DNA of 50,632 bases from Candidatus Omnitrophota bacterium (GTDB lineage Bacteria > Omnitrophota > Gorgyraeia > Zapsychrales > Fredricksoniimonadaceae). Location: positions 1 to 50,632 of the forward strand of contig PEAF01000009.1 in the NCBI GenBank assembly GCA_002753465.1, written 5' to 3'. The notes beneath the pieces are model-generated. The model saw nothing but the letters and a program-made list of their open reading frames with translations. It did no database searches and was not told where the DNA came from. The stretch's first letter is position 1; every line of letters starts with the position of its first letter. A program made the translations under genes and the position numbers. Below are positions 26,698 to 34,964 of the stretch, piece by piece.

Positions 26698-28341
26698 ATG
26701 GCTACGCCTGCAGGGAGAATTAAAGTGAAAGACTCGTGGATCAGAAAGACGCTTTGGATCGTTATTCTTTTTGCTGTTGTGATCTATGCCCAATGCGTTT
26801 GCAGGGGTTTTGATTTTCAGCCATTTTATTCCGTATATACAGATGCAACAAATATGTACGTTTTCTATCATGGTGCGGACCCGTCTTATTTTGTGAAAGA
26901 CCTGATCACAATCGGTCATGAAAAGAAGATCGCCTGGATGATGCCGTCGGCGTCACTGCTGGTGGTGTATTCGTTCTTGTTGAAGTTTCTGATGTTGCCG
27001 ACCGCCATTAAGGTGGTTTCGTTTTTTTTATGTGTTTCGTCGGTGGTATTCATATATTGGCTGGCCCGCGCGCTGTTCTCCTTTAGTTATGCGTTTTTCT
27101 TTTCCGGGTTGTTTTTAATGTATTTTCTGTCGATGGATTCTTTTTTTGGGGGTATGGGCAGGGGGTTCGGGGTTCTTTGTACGGTGTCTTTTTTATTTTT
27201 CATCTTCAAGGAAAGGCTGCTTCTCGCGACAGCAAGTATTTTATTGTCGCTCATGTTTTACAGAACCATCTCTGTTTCTTTGGTGATGACGCTGTTGCTC
27301 GTATTTATTTCTATGAAATACCGTGAGAACTTCTGGAAGATCGTAGTGGTTTGCTGTGTTGCTGCTATTGCCGGGGAAGTTTTTCTTCTACACAGTGTGC
27401 GGTCGCTGCCGTTCTTTACATGGCTTCAAAACTTCCAAACGTATAAATTTTATCTCAGGGAATCTCTTGGGTGTGGCGGCAGCGACCCATTGTCCGTACT
27501 GAAGAACTTTGTTTTCAATCTTAATGAGCACAGCGACCTTTATCGTTATTTGAGCTATGCTTTTATGTCGGCTGCGGTCATTATTATGCTCATGATTAAA
27601 GATTGGAGCAATATACCGAAGGCGGCGTGGTTGATGTTGTTGGGGGCAACGATCAGTTTTATTCTCATATTTCCGCTTCATCCTACGACAGCGTCGAGAC
27701 AGTTTGTTTTTACGATGCCTTTATTCCTGGTCATGCTGGTCGGATGTAATGTCTATAGGGTCTTGGGTCATCGAAAGGTTTTGCCGGAAGTGCTGTTGGG
27801 CATTCTTGTGTTTGGATTTATGGTGGCACATCCTTTGTTCAACGATACAAACTCCTGGAGGGCATATGAGCGTATTTATGCGTATTTCGGAGCCGTGCCG
27901 AAGGATGCCATGATCGCCGGGCATGCCAGAAGCCGGTTGTTAAGAACGATCCCGTTCTTTACGAAAAGACAAATATTTTATTCTGAGAAAATGCGTGATG
28001 CGTTGTTGATGTATTATTCTCCCCAATTTATAAGAGAAAGGCGCTTGATCAATCTGAACGCGTTTTATGCTGATTCGTTGGAGGCGGTGAAAGATTTTAT
28101 TATAAAGAACAAGATTGATTATTTGATCGTTGAAAGCAAGTATTACGATGAAGGGTACCGGAATGAATTAGCGCTGCAAATGAATGCCGACGAGTCACAA
28201 AGCTTATTATATATCAAAGACAGGCTAAGGCTTAGAAAATGTGCCTTACTGAAGTTCGCCGAGGCTAATTATGTGTTGCGGCAGGAGGTTGAGGGTAATG
28301 TTATCTATTTGCTCAAGGCAGAAAGTATTGTGAGCAATTAA
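26698..28341 (+). CDS. Polytopic membrane protein, GT-C glycosyltransferase-like
   Basis: This 547-residue protein has a first membrane helix at about residues 17-33. A short acidic-aromatic loop follows (YTDATNMYVFYHGADPSYF), then some ten hydrophobic helices up to about residue 385, then a soluble C-terminal part with FGAVPKDAMIAGH and IDYLIVESKYY. This is the layout of GT-C or O-mannosyl-type transferases that use lipid-linked sugar on the outer face of the membrane, but no catalytic motif can be proven. ATG 26698 is preferred because GGAGGT lies 7 bases upstream; the frame is open to TTG 26635. The gene at 32487 has the same plan and a matching soluble tail, so the two are probably paralogs. 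Confidence 0.68.
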   Translation: MATPAGRIKVKDSWIRKTLWIVILFAVVIYAQCVCRGFDFQPFYSVYTDATNMYVFYHGADPSYFVKDLITIGHEKKIAWMMPSASLLVVYSFLLKFLMLPTAIKVVSFFLCVSSVVFIYWLARALFSFSYAFFFSGLFLMYFLSMDSFFGGMGRGFGVLCTVSFLFFIFKERLLLATASILLSLMFYRTISVSLVMTLLLVFISMKYRENFWKIVVVCCVAAIAGEVFLLHSVRSLPFFTWLQNFQTYKFYLRESLGCGGSDPLSVLKNFVFNLNEHSDLYRYLSYAFMSAAVIIMLMIKDWSNIPKAAWLMLLGATISFILIFPLHPTTASRQFVFTMPLFLVMLVGCNVYRVLGHRKVLPEVLLGILVFGFMVAHPLFNDTNSWRAYERIYAYFGAVPKDAMIAGHARSRLLRTIPFFTKRQIFYSEKMRDALLMYYSPQFIRERRLINLNAFYADSLEAVKDFIIKNKIDYLIVESKYYDEGYRNELALQMNADESQSLLYIKDRLRLRKCALLKFAEANYVLRQEVEGNVIYLLKAESIVSN

Positions 28342-28370
28342 ATGCGGGCACACTGAAAGCCGGTACAAGG

Positions 28371-28481
28371 ATGAGAGTTGCATTTCTATGCCCCGGGTGT
28401 GAGAGTCTGGGTGTCGCGCATTTCCCGTACTATTACCTCAGCATGACGCCGGAGCCCGGTTCTTTCGGGGCCTTATCGTAG
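28371..28481 (+). pseudogene. Remnant of the 5' end of another B12-radical SAM array gene
   Basis: This is a 36-codon ORF starting at ATG, with AAGG just upstream. Its first residues, MRVAFLCPGCESLGVA, match the N-terminus of array member 10 (MRVAFVCPGYENLGIE) almost position for position. After about 18 residues the similarity stops and a TAG ends the frame. No continuation of the radical SAM gene is found before the SGNH gene at 28516. The best reading is the leftover of a deleted array copy whose start survived. Functional use as a leader peptide is less likely but possible. Confidence 0.6.
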
Positions 28482-28515
28482 TCTGGCGTTTCACAGACGG
28501 TTTAATTTCAAGGCA

Positions 28516-29952
28516 ATGGCCATGGCAGATCCATCACAATATAAAAATAATCTGTTGTCACCGCGGACATCGGGGGCGCAGATATTTTTGTTGATGGGTT
28601 TTGGCATAGTGTGCAGCTTGATTATAATTGAAATAAGTTTACGCTTGTGCGGGGGCGCGTTTGCCGCATTACAAGCATGCAGAAATTATCTTTCTGTTAA
28701 ACAAAGTGGTTCTTACCGGATTTTGTGTTTGGGTGAGTCCACTACGGCCAACCAATATCCTGCGTTGTTAGAAGCAATGCTTAACCAGCGTAAGATCGGA
28801 ATAAAATTCAGTGTGATTGACGGGGGTATTTCAGGGATTCAAACGCCGGATATAGTAGACAATCTGGAATCTACGCTTAATTTATATCACCCGGACATGG
28901 TTATTACCATGATGGGGATCAATGATTTTGGATCATATATGCCGCATGAGGATCCTTCTGATGCCAAGGCGATGCGTTTTTGGAAATCTTTTAGGGTTTA
29001 TAGATTGATCCGACTGCTGGCGCTGCACATGGCGACCAGGTGGCAGGCGTTGAAGCTGGATGGGGTTAGCCGAAGAACGTCCAGTGGGCTCGGGGCACAA
29101 GGGCGCCCCCAGTGCGTGGGAGGCAATTTCGATAATGCCAGGGCCTATGTTCAGTTGGCAAGGTGTTACCGTCAAAATGGCAGTTTTTCTGAAGCTGAGG
29201 CTTTATTAAGGAGGGCCATTGAGCTTAATCCGGATATAAATAGTACTTATGTTGAGCTGGGTGAGTTATATCGAGTCCAGAAAAAGGATTCAGAATTTGA
29301 GGCGTTTTTAAGAAAAGCCATAGAGCTCGACGCCAATAATTATGCAGCCTATGTGTATTTGGCATGGCTTTGTCAAGAAAACAGGAAGACCGCTGATGCT
29401 GAAACAATATTAAGGAAAGTCATCGCACGTGCCCCGAAGAATGTTATAGCCTATATTCATCTCGGAGAAATGTATCTTTCTCAGGGCAGGTTCCTAGAGG
29501 CCGAATTATTGTTCAAGCAAGCCATAGAGCTAGCGCCGGCGGATTACAGGGCATATGGTTCTTTGAAAGTGTTATATACGGCGATGGGGAATCTAAGCCT
29601 TGCAAACGATTACGATATGAAGGCGCAGAAAGCATTTGATTATCCGTTGATGACAACGGGTAATTATCATAAGCTGAAGGTCATGCTCGATAAAAGAAGG
29701 ATAAAATATGTTTGCATGCAGTATCCCGTGCGCAACATTTCCTCGTTAAACAAGATCTTTGAGGGTCACGCAGGGGGTATTGTATTCATTGATAATGAGC
29801 GGCTGTTTAAAGATGTGCTTCAGAAGGGTGACTATAAAGACTATTTTATTGATCTGTTCGGAGGCGATTTTGGGCATTGTACAAAAAAGGGCAACGCGCT
29901 GTTGGCCGCCCATATGGCCGATGTGATATCGAATGAGGTTTTTCATCAATGA
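28516..29952 (+). CDS. SGNH/GDSL-family hydrolase with internal TPR block, membrane-anchored
   Basis: This 478-residue protein has one N-terminal hydrophobic helix (about residues 20-42). It then shows the SGNH blocks: GEST with Ser75 as probable nucleophile, G-I-N-D with Asn136, and near the end the catalytic pair D451-x-x-H454 (GDFGH). Between Asn136 and the D-H pair, residues about 207-365 form four to five TPR-like repeats (AIELNPD, AIELDAN, AIELAPA). The TPR block is therefore inserted inside the hydrolase fold and not appended to it. SGNH proteins of this kind add or remove acetyl groups on glycans or lipids outside the membrane. ATG 28516 or 28522 can start it, with AAGG upstream. Confidence 0.8.
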   Translation: MAMADPSQYKNNLLSPRTSGAQIFLLMGFGIVCSLIIIEISLRLCGGAFAALQACRNYLSVKQSGSYRILCLGESTTANQYPALLEAMLNQRKIGIKFSVIDGGISGIQTPDIVDNLESTLNLYHPDMVITMMGINDFGSYMPHEDPSDAKAMRFWKSFRVYRLIRLLALHMATRWQALKLDGVSRRTSSGLGAQGRPQCVGGNFDNARAYVQLARCYRQNGSFSEAEALLRRAIELNPDINSTYVELGELYRVQKKDSEFEAFLRKAIELDANNYAAYVYLAWLCQENRKTADAETILRKVIARAPKNVIAYIHLGEMYLSQGRFLEAELLFKQAIELAPADYRAYGSLKVLYTAMGNLSLANDYDMKAQKAFDYPLMTTGNYHKLKVMLDKRRIKYVCMQYPVRNISSLNKIFEGHAGGIVFIDNERLFKDVLQKGDYKDYFIDLFGGDFGHCTKKGNALLAAHMADVISNEVFHQ

Positions 29953-30020
29953 TCATGCCGGCCCCATGCGGGGTTTAAGCGCGGGTGGTTGAGCTTGCGG
30001 TGTTTGAAGGGGGGGTCGTG

Positions 30021-31508
30021 ATGAGGGTCGCCTTTGTTTGCCCCGGGTATGAGAATCTGGGGATCGAATATCTTTCTGCTGTTTTACGTCAGGATGGAGT
30101 TGAGACACGGCTCTTTCTTGATCCTATCTTATTTGCCGAAAGCAACTTCATTGATCATCCCGGTCTGGCGGGTTTGTCGTCTTACAAGGCGCGCCTGTTA
30201 AGGGAGATCAGGCGCTTTGATCCTCAATTAATTTGTTTTTCCGTTATCAGTGATAATTATCGTTGGGCGTGCCAGTGGGCCGCAGACCTTAGGGCTGTGG
30301 CACAGGGCAGGATCGTTTTTGGCGGCATTCATCCAACTTCTTCGCCGGAGGTTGTCATACGTTCTTCGTGCGTTGATTATATATGCATCGGCGAAGGAGA
30401 ATATCCCCTGCGTGATCTTGTCCGCTCTTTGGCCAGCGGGGGCGATGGTTCAGGCATTCTTAATATTTGGTCCAAGAAAGACGATGAGGTACTCCGCACC
30501 GGTATTCGTCCGCCGATAGAGGACCTTGATGCCCTGCCGTTTCCCGATAAAGGCCTTTTTTATCATGCCCATCCTGTTTTTAAGGGCGGGTATTTAGCCA
30601 TGACATCCAGGGGCTGTTCATTTTCCTGCAAATATTGCTGCAATAATGTCTATCACCGGCTTTACGGGAAAAGTGCGGCCCGGATACGGCGACGGAGCGT
30701 TGGTCATGTGATCGCGGAACTGGAGCGCGCGAAAAAAGAATATGCGCCGCGTCACATCCTGTTTGCCGACGATCTTTTTAACAGCGATGTTAAATGGCTG
30801 CAGGCTTTCCTTCAGGAATACCGCCAGCGTATAGGGCTCCCTTTTGCGTGTTATGTTTTTCCGGATCTGATCGATGAGCCGGTGGCCCAGGCGCTTCAAG
30901 ATGCCGGTTGTTTCAAGGTCCAGATGGGCTTGCAGGTTTTTGATCAGGAGAAGCGCAAAAACGTCCTTGGACGTGTTTCATCCCAGGACAAGATCGCCGC
31001 GGCAATAGGATCGTTGCGCAGAAGGCATATTTATGTGGTGTGCGATACGATCTTCGGTTTTCCTGATGAGGTTGAGGAAGAGTTGGTTGGGCTGGCGAGG
31101 TTTTATGCCGAGCATCCGCCGGATCATTGTGAAAGTTTCTGGCTGAGGTATTATCCTGGTACAGAAATAACGCAGTGGGCATTTGAGAACGGATATATCG
31201 ATCAGAGTAAGAAGCGCAGGATCGAAGAAGGCCTAGAGAGTTTTGGCATGGTCAAGAATCCTGAGCATCCTGGCACGGGGTCCTATGCCAGGCAAATCAT
31301 GCTGTTACTTAGCCTGTATCCGTTCATGCCTAAAAAGTTAAAGTTATGGGTGCTGGATAGGAAGATTTACCGGCATATGCCCCTGCTGCCGAGCATCGTG
31401 GTGTATGTGCTGGTCCGCCTCGTCCATCATCCCCGATTTGATTTTAATACGGAGCGGACCTGGCGGCGGTACCGGTATTTTTTGACCCGGTTGATATTTC
31501 AGCGGTGA
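30021..31508 (+). CDS. B12-binding radical SAM protein (array member 10)
   Basis: This is a 495-residue array member. The N-terminal half has GGIHPTSSPEVVI and YICIGEGEY. The cluster motif CSFSCKYC is at 199-206, followed by an extra cysteine (CNN), and MGLQVFDQ is in the barrel. ATG 30021 (MRVAFVCPGYENLG) aligns with paralogs, with AGGGGGGG about 5 bases upstream; the frame also opens at GTG 29985 without family similarity. It is separated from the other array members by the GT-C and SGNH genes. The remnant at 28371 matches its first 16 residues best, so these two are probably sister copies. Confidence 0.87.
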   Translation: MRVAFVCPGYENLGIEYLSAVLRQDGVETRLFLDPILFAESNFIDHPGLAGLSSYKARLLREIRRFDPQLICFSVISDNYRWACQWAADLRAVAQGRIVFGGIHPTSSPEVVIRSSCVDYICIGEGEYPLRDLVRSLASGGDGSGILNIWSKKDDEVLRTGIRPPIEDLDALPFPDKGLFYHAHPVFKGGYLAMTSRGCSFSCKYCCNNVYHRLYGKSAARIRRRSVGHVIAELERAKKEYAPRHILFADDLFNSDVKWLQAFLQEYRQRIGLPFACYVFPDLIDEPVAQALQDAGCFKVQMGLQVFDQEKRKNVLGRVSSQDKIAAAIGSLRRRHIYVVCDTIFGFPDEVEEELVGLARFYAEHPPDHCESFWLRYYPGTEITQWAFENGYIDQSKKRRIEEGLESFGMVKNPEHPGTGSYARQIMLLLSLYPFMPKKLKLWVLDRKIYRHMPLLPSIVVYVLVRLVHHPRFDFNTERTWRRYRYFLTRLIFQR

Positions 31509-31565
31509 AAATATTTCGCCGGGTAAATGCCGGCAGCAATTTCTATGTGTAAAGAGAGCTTGTTC

Positions 31566-32411
31566 ATGTCAGAGCGCGGCGGTAAAAAGAATATGTGTAA
31601 CGCCATGACCGTTGATGTTGAGGCGTGGTTTCAGACTGTTTTATTCGAGCGTAATCAGCGGGCGCATGTCGGCAATCTGGTGCAGAACGTAACGGAGATC
31701 ATGTTGATCCTGGATGAGTTCGGGGTCAAGGCGACATTCTTTGTTTCGGGCGTTGTGGCCGAGCGTGCACCTGAAATTGTGGCACAGATATCCTCGCGGG
31801 GGCATGAAATCGCGAGTCATGGGTACCGGCATGCTCTGGTTTATAAAATGTCCCCGCAGGAATTTGCTGATGATGTGGGGCGCTCCATGGACATTTTGAA
31901 AGGGATAACAGGTGTACGGGTCATGGGTTATCGCGCACCGACGTGGTCGATTTTCAGGAATATGGACTGGGCGATCAGCGCCCTGAAGGGGTTGGGCTTG
32001 AAATATGATTCGAGTATATATCCGGTAAGTCGGAATATTTTTAAATGCCCTGCCTTGCCAACGGCCCCCTATTTGATCACCGATGGTCTGGTGGAATTCC
32101 CCCCGCCCGTCTTCAAATGCTTAGGCTATAACATGCCGTTTGCCGGAGGTACATTCCTGCGATTCTTTCCTGAGGAGCTTATTAGTAGAAAGTTCCTTGA
32201 GATCAATGCGCTTGGGCAGCCGGCGCTGGCCTATTTTCATTCTTGGGAGTTTGATGATATTTTACCTGAAGCGGGTATGTCTTACTGGAAGCGGTGGGTC
32301 CAGTATGGGAATGTACGGAGTGTAAGAGTAAAGCTGCGCGCCATGCTCAACAAGTTTAAATTCACGTCGATGCGAGCGGTTCTGCAGGAAGCGCGGCTGA
32401 TCGTTGCCTAG
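31566..32411 (+). CDS. Polysaccharide deacetylase, XrtA/PEP-CTERM-associated type
   Basis: This 281-residue NodB-fold protein opens MTVDVEAWF shortly after the start, with the metal and catalytic Asp in D-V-E. It has FFVSG, then IASHGYRH with the metal histidines, and GYRAPTWS, the substrate-groove arginine motif. FHSWEFD in the C-terminal part is typical of the XrtA-type deacetylase family with its C-terminal extension (DUF3473-like). It removes N- or O-acetyl groups from glycans. No signal peptide is present, as is common in this subfamily. The frame opens at 31527; ATG 31566 has GAGAG upstream and gives a family-like N-terminus, so it is preferred. Context supports an envelope glycan or glycolipid. 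Confidence 0.85.
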   Translation: MSERGGKKNMCNAMTVDVEAWFQTVLFERNQRAHVGNLVQNVTEIMLILDEFGVKATFFVSGVVAERAPEIVAQISSRGHEIASHGYRHALVYKMSPQEFADDVGRSMDILKGITGVRVMGYRAPTWSIFRNMDWAISALKGLGLKYDSSIYPVSRNIFKCPALPTAPYLITDGLVEFPPPVFKCLGYNMPFAGGTFLRFFPEELISRKFLEINALGQPALAYFHSWEFDDILPEAGMSYWKRWVQYGNVRSVRVKLRAMLNKFKFTSMRAVLQEARLIVA

Positions 32412-32486
32412 GGCTGTGCGGCCTGGCATCAGCTGTTCTTGCTTTCAACGCACGGGCTCCAGCGGCGTTACACAGAGGGTTTCGGG

Positions 32487-34109
32487 ATGAATAAGGCCTT
32501 GCTAAAAGATATATTAGGAATCATTTTTGTTTTGTTATTCAGTGCGGCGGTGACTTTTTATTGCCAGCAAAGCGCCATCAGAGATCGGTATTGCGTCCAG
32601 GGCGATGTGATGCAGTATCAGCCTGCATTCTGTCAATACAAAGGCAATCCTCCGCCAGAAGATGATTTTGTGGCGCGCTATACATGGGCCTGGAATACGT
32701 CCGGGACACGGCTTATCTATGGCACGGCCGCCAAATTCATGGATCCCGTCATTTTAACAAAGGTCCTGCCGTTTATACTGTGTGCCTTGACCGCCCTGGG
32801 GTGTTATTTGTGTGCCGCCTGTCTTTGGTCCAGGTCGGCCGGTGTATTTTCGGCCGTCCTTATCGTTCTTTACGCCTGGAGTACGCATGCTTTCTCGGGC
32901 GGCCATCCGCGCGCATTTGCATTCCCGCTGCTGGGCGGATTTTTCTATTTGATGCTCCGGCGGAATCTCTGGCTCGCCGCTTTTATCACGGCCGTATCAG
33001 TGGTTTTCTATCCTCAGGTAGCGCTGATCACGGCCGCCGTGCTCGCGGCATGGGCCGTGAATTCTGTTCTTGAGCGGCGGCATGGAACGGCATCGACAAA
33101 CATGCTCTGGGCCATTCTCGCTATGGCGGCCGTGGCGGTCATGGGTGGCCTATTGATTTCTATTCTGCCGGCGGATCCTTTCTTTGGAAGGATGGTTTCA
33201 CTGGAACAGATGAGGCATATGCTGGAATTTTCCGGCGATGGAAGAACCCCGTTTTTCGTTAACAATATTGAACGGCTTTGGCAGGATGACGTATTGGCCG
33301 AGCGCCTTTGGGGGATGAAGGGGCAGGCGCCTGCTGGTTTTTTGTTGATAGGGTTGGGGGCTTGGGGTTTTTACAGATCCAGGTGCGGCTCCTTTCAACT
33401 CGATCGTGTGTTGTATTGGGGCGTCATAAGTTCTTTGTTTTGGTATGTTATGTCCTGGCTGCTGATGGCGCATTTGTTCCTGCCGGGAAGGTTCTTGAAG
33501 TTCGGGATACCGGTTGTTCTTTCTTTGGTCGCCGCCGTCGCCTTGGCCCAGGCAACCGCATTTGCACAGTTAAGAAAAAGGTTGTTGTGCAGGGGGATCG
33601 TGCTGGTAGCTATTTGTATCTGGGTATTTCCATCGCTGTTCCCGGACGTCCGGTGTTATGACCAGAAAGGTCTCTATGCAGCGATGAAGGGTATTCCCTT
33701 CGGCGCGCTTACTGCCGGCCATCCGTCTGTTATGGACGGCGTTACTGTTTTCACCGGGAAAAAGGTATTTCTGACGGAAGAGGTATCTTTGCCGTTCTAT
33801 TCATCACATTATGCGGAGGTCCGGCGACGTACGCGGGACTTCTTCGAATTGTATTACGCAACAGATATTGCTGTTTTAAAAGAGATCTGCCGGCGTAATA
33901 ATATTCGATATGTGGTGGTTAGGGCGGAGCATTTTACGCGGTCGTATTTGAATGGCGGACGGTTTTATTTTGCACCGTACAATGATTATGTCCGTGCCTT
34001 GGTTAAGGGGCATGACTCAAGTGATTTTGTGTTATTTGGCGCCAGGCAAAAAGCCGGCGTCAGTGCCGGCGACGGGTATTTTATTGTTGAGATTGACAGG
34101 GTGCGATAG
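32487..34109 (+). CDS. Polytopic membrane protein, GT-C-like (paralog of 26698 gene)
   Basis: This 540-residue protein has a first helix at about residues 8-26. A loop with DVMQYQPAFCQYKGNPPPEDDF follows, containing the D and aromatic residues often seen in GT-C loop 1. About nine more membrane helices come next, then a soluble tail with IPFGALTAGHPS and IRYVVVRAEHF. The plan and the tail resemble the gene at 26698 (FGAVPKDAMIAGH, IDYLIVESKYY). ATG 32487 is chosen over TTG 32439 because GAGGG lies about 8 bases upstream and it starts right before the first helix. Role inferred: transfer of a sugar from a lipid carrier at the outer face of the membrane. Confidence 0.66.
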   Translation: MNKALLKDILGIIFVLLFSAAVTFYCQQSAIRDRYCVQGDVMQYQPAFCQYKGNPPPEDDFVARYTWAWNTSGTRLIYGTAAKFMDPVILTKVLPFILCALTALGCYLCAACLWSRSAGVFSAVLIVLYAWSTHAFSGGHPRAFAFPLLGGFFYLMLRRNLWLAAFITAVSVVFYPQVALITAAVLAAWAVNSVLERRHGTASTNMLWAILAMAAVAVMGGLLISILPADPFFGRMVSLEQMRHMLEFSGDGRTPFFVNNIERLWQDDVLAERLWGMKGQAPAGFLLIGLGAWGFYRSRCGSFQLDRVLYWGVISSLFWYVMSWLLMAHLFLPGRFLKFGIPVVLSLVAAVALAQATAFAQLRKRLLCRGIVLVAICIWVFPSLFPDVRCYDQKGLYAAMKGIPFGALTAGHPSVMDGVTVFTGKKVFLTEEVSLPFYSSHYAEVRRRTRDFFELYYATDIAVLKEICRRNNIRYVVVRAEHFTRSYLNGGRFYFAPYNDYVRALVKGHDSSDFVLFGARQKAGVSAGDGYFIVEIDRVR

Positions 34110-34122
34110 GTTGTCAGTGATG

Positions 34123-34151
34123 GCGACAAAGGGGATTTAATATAAGATAAT
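34123..34151 (+). promoter_or_regulatory. Possible sigma-70-type promoter before the GT2 gene
   Basis: GCGACA (34123-34128) and GATAAT (34146-34151) are separated by 17 bases. They match the -35 and -10 consensus at 4 and 5 of 6 positions. The element lies in a 99-base gap and would allow separate transcription of the GT2 and phosphodiesterase genes. Pattern match only. Confidence 0.28.
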
Positions 34152-34208
34152 GATGTTTTATAGTTGATGTTCAAGGCTTGGTCAAAAAATTTTAAGGGAC
34201 CCATCAGG

Positions 34209-34937
34209 ATGAATGTTTTTGTCATTGTTCCCGTTTATAATGAAAAAGAAGTGCTGGCCGGGACCATCGACCAGCTGATGGCTTGCGGTAGCGACGTTGA
34301 GCGCATATTGATCGTTAATGACGGGTCTACGGACGGCACAGCGCAGCTTGCCGATCGGCTTGCCGGGAAGTTTCCGGATATGGTCTCCGTTATTAATTCA
34401 GCCCATGAGGGGTTTGCTCAGGCGATCCGTACGGGGATCAGTGCTGTTCCCGAAGGGGCGGCGTTTGTCGTGGTCATGGCGGATGCGTGTGATGATCTTA
34501 CACAGATCAGGAAGATGTGTGCGTTGATCATTGATGCGGATGTTGTTGTTGCCAGCCGGTATGTGCCTGGTGGCAGGCGTCAGGGGGGCGATTGGCTGAA
34601 AGCTGCCGGTTCAAGGGCGGTGAATTTATTCTTTGCGGCACTGCTGCGGGGGCGTTGTCATGATGCGACCAATTCATTTAAGATGTATCGGAAGTTGATC
34701 CTGAGGGATGTGGTTTTGACAAGCAGGGGCTTTGAGATCTCAATGGAAATGACGGTCAAGGCTTTTCGCCGCGGGGCAAGGTTTGTTGAGATCCCGACTC
34801 AGTGGATCGAGCGCCGGCAGGGCACGTCGAAATTCCATTTGCTGCGGCATGGATGGCGGTATGTGTTGGGGGTGTTGATGTTTGCGGGTCAACATGACAA
34901 AGACGGGCATGGTGGCGCTGGCCCGGCGACGAGATAG
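34209..34937 (+). CDS. Family 2 glycosyltransferase, polyprenyl-phosphate mannose/glucose synthase-like
   Basis: This 242-residue GT-A fold protein opens VIVPVYNE and has VNDGSTDGT, then VVMADACDD (where the family often has D-x-D), SRYVPGG and the terminal QWIERRQGTSKF. These are close to dolichol/undecaprenyl-phosphate sugar synthases, which load a sugar onto the lipid carrier that GT-C enzymes use. It is therefore the natural partner of the two GT-C-like proteins upstream (inference). There is no C-terminal membrane domain. ATG 34209 is chosen because family members start directly at the first strand; the frame is open to TTG 34164. Confidence 0.88.
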   Translation: MNVFVIVPVYNEKEVLAGTIDQLMACGSDVERILIVNDGSTDGTAQLADRLAGKFPDMVSVINSAHEGFAQAIRTGISAVPEGAAFVVVMADACDDLTQIRKMCALIIDADVVVASRYVPGGRRQGGDWLKAAGSRAVNLFFAALLRGRCHDATNSFKMYRKLILRDVVLTSRGFEISMEMTVKAFRRGARFVEIPTQWIERRQGTSKFHLLRHGWRYVLGVLMFAGQHDKDGHGGAGPATR

Positions 34938-34964
34938 GCATATGGTTTTAAGGGGAGCCTTGGC

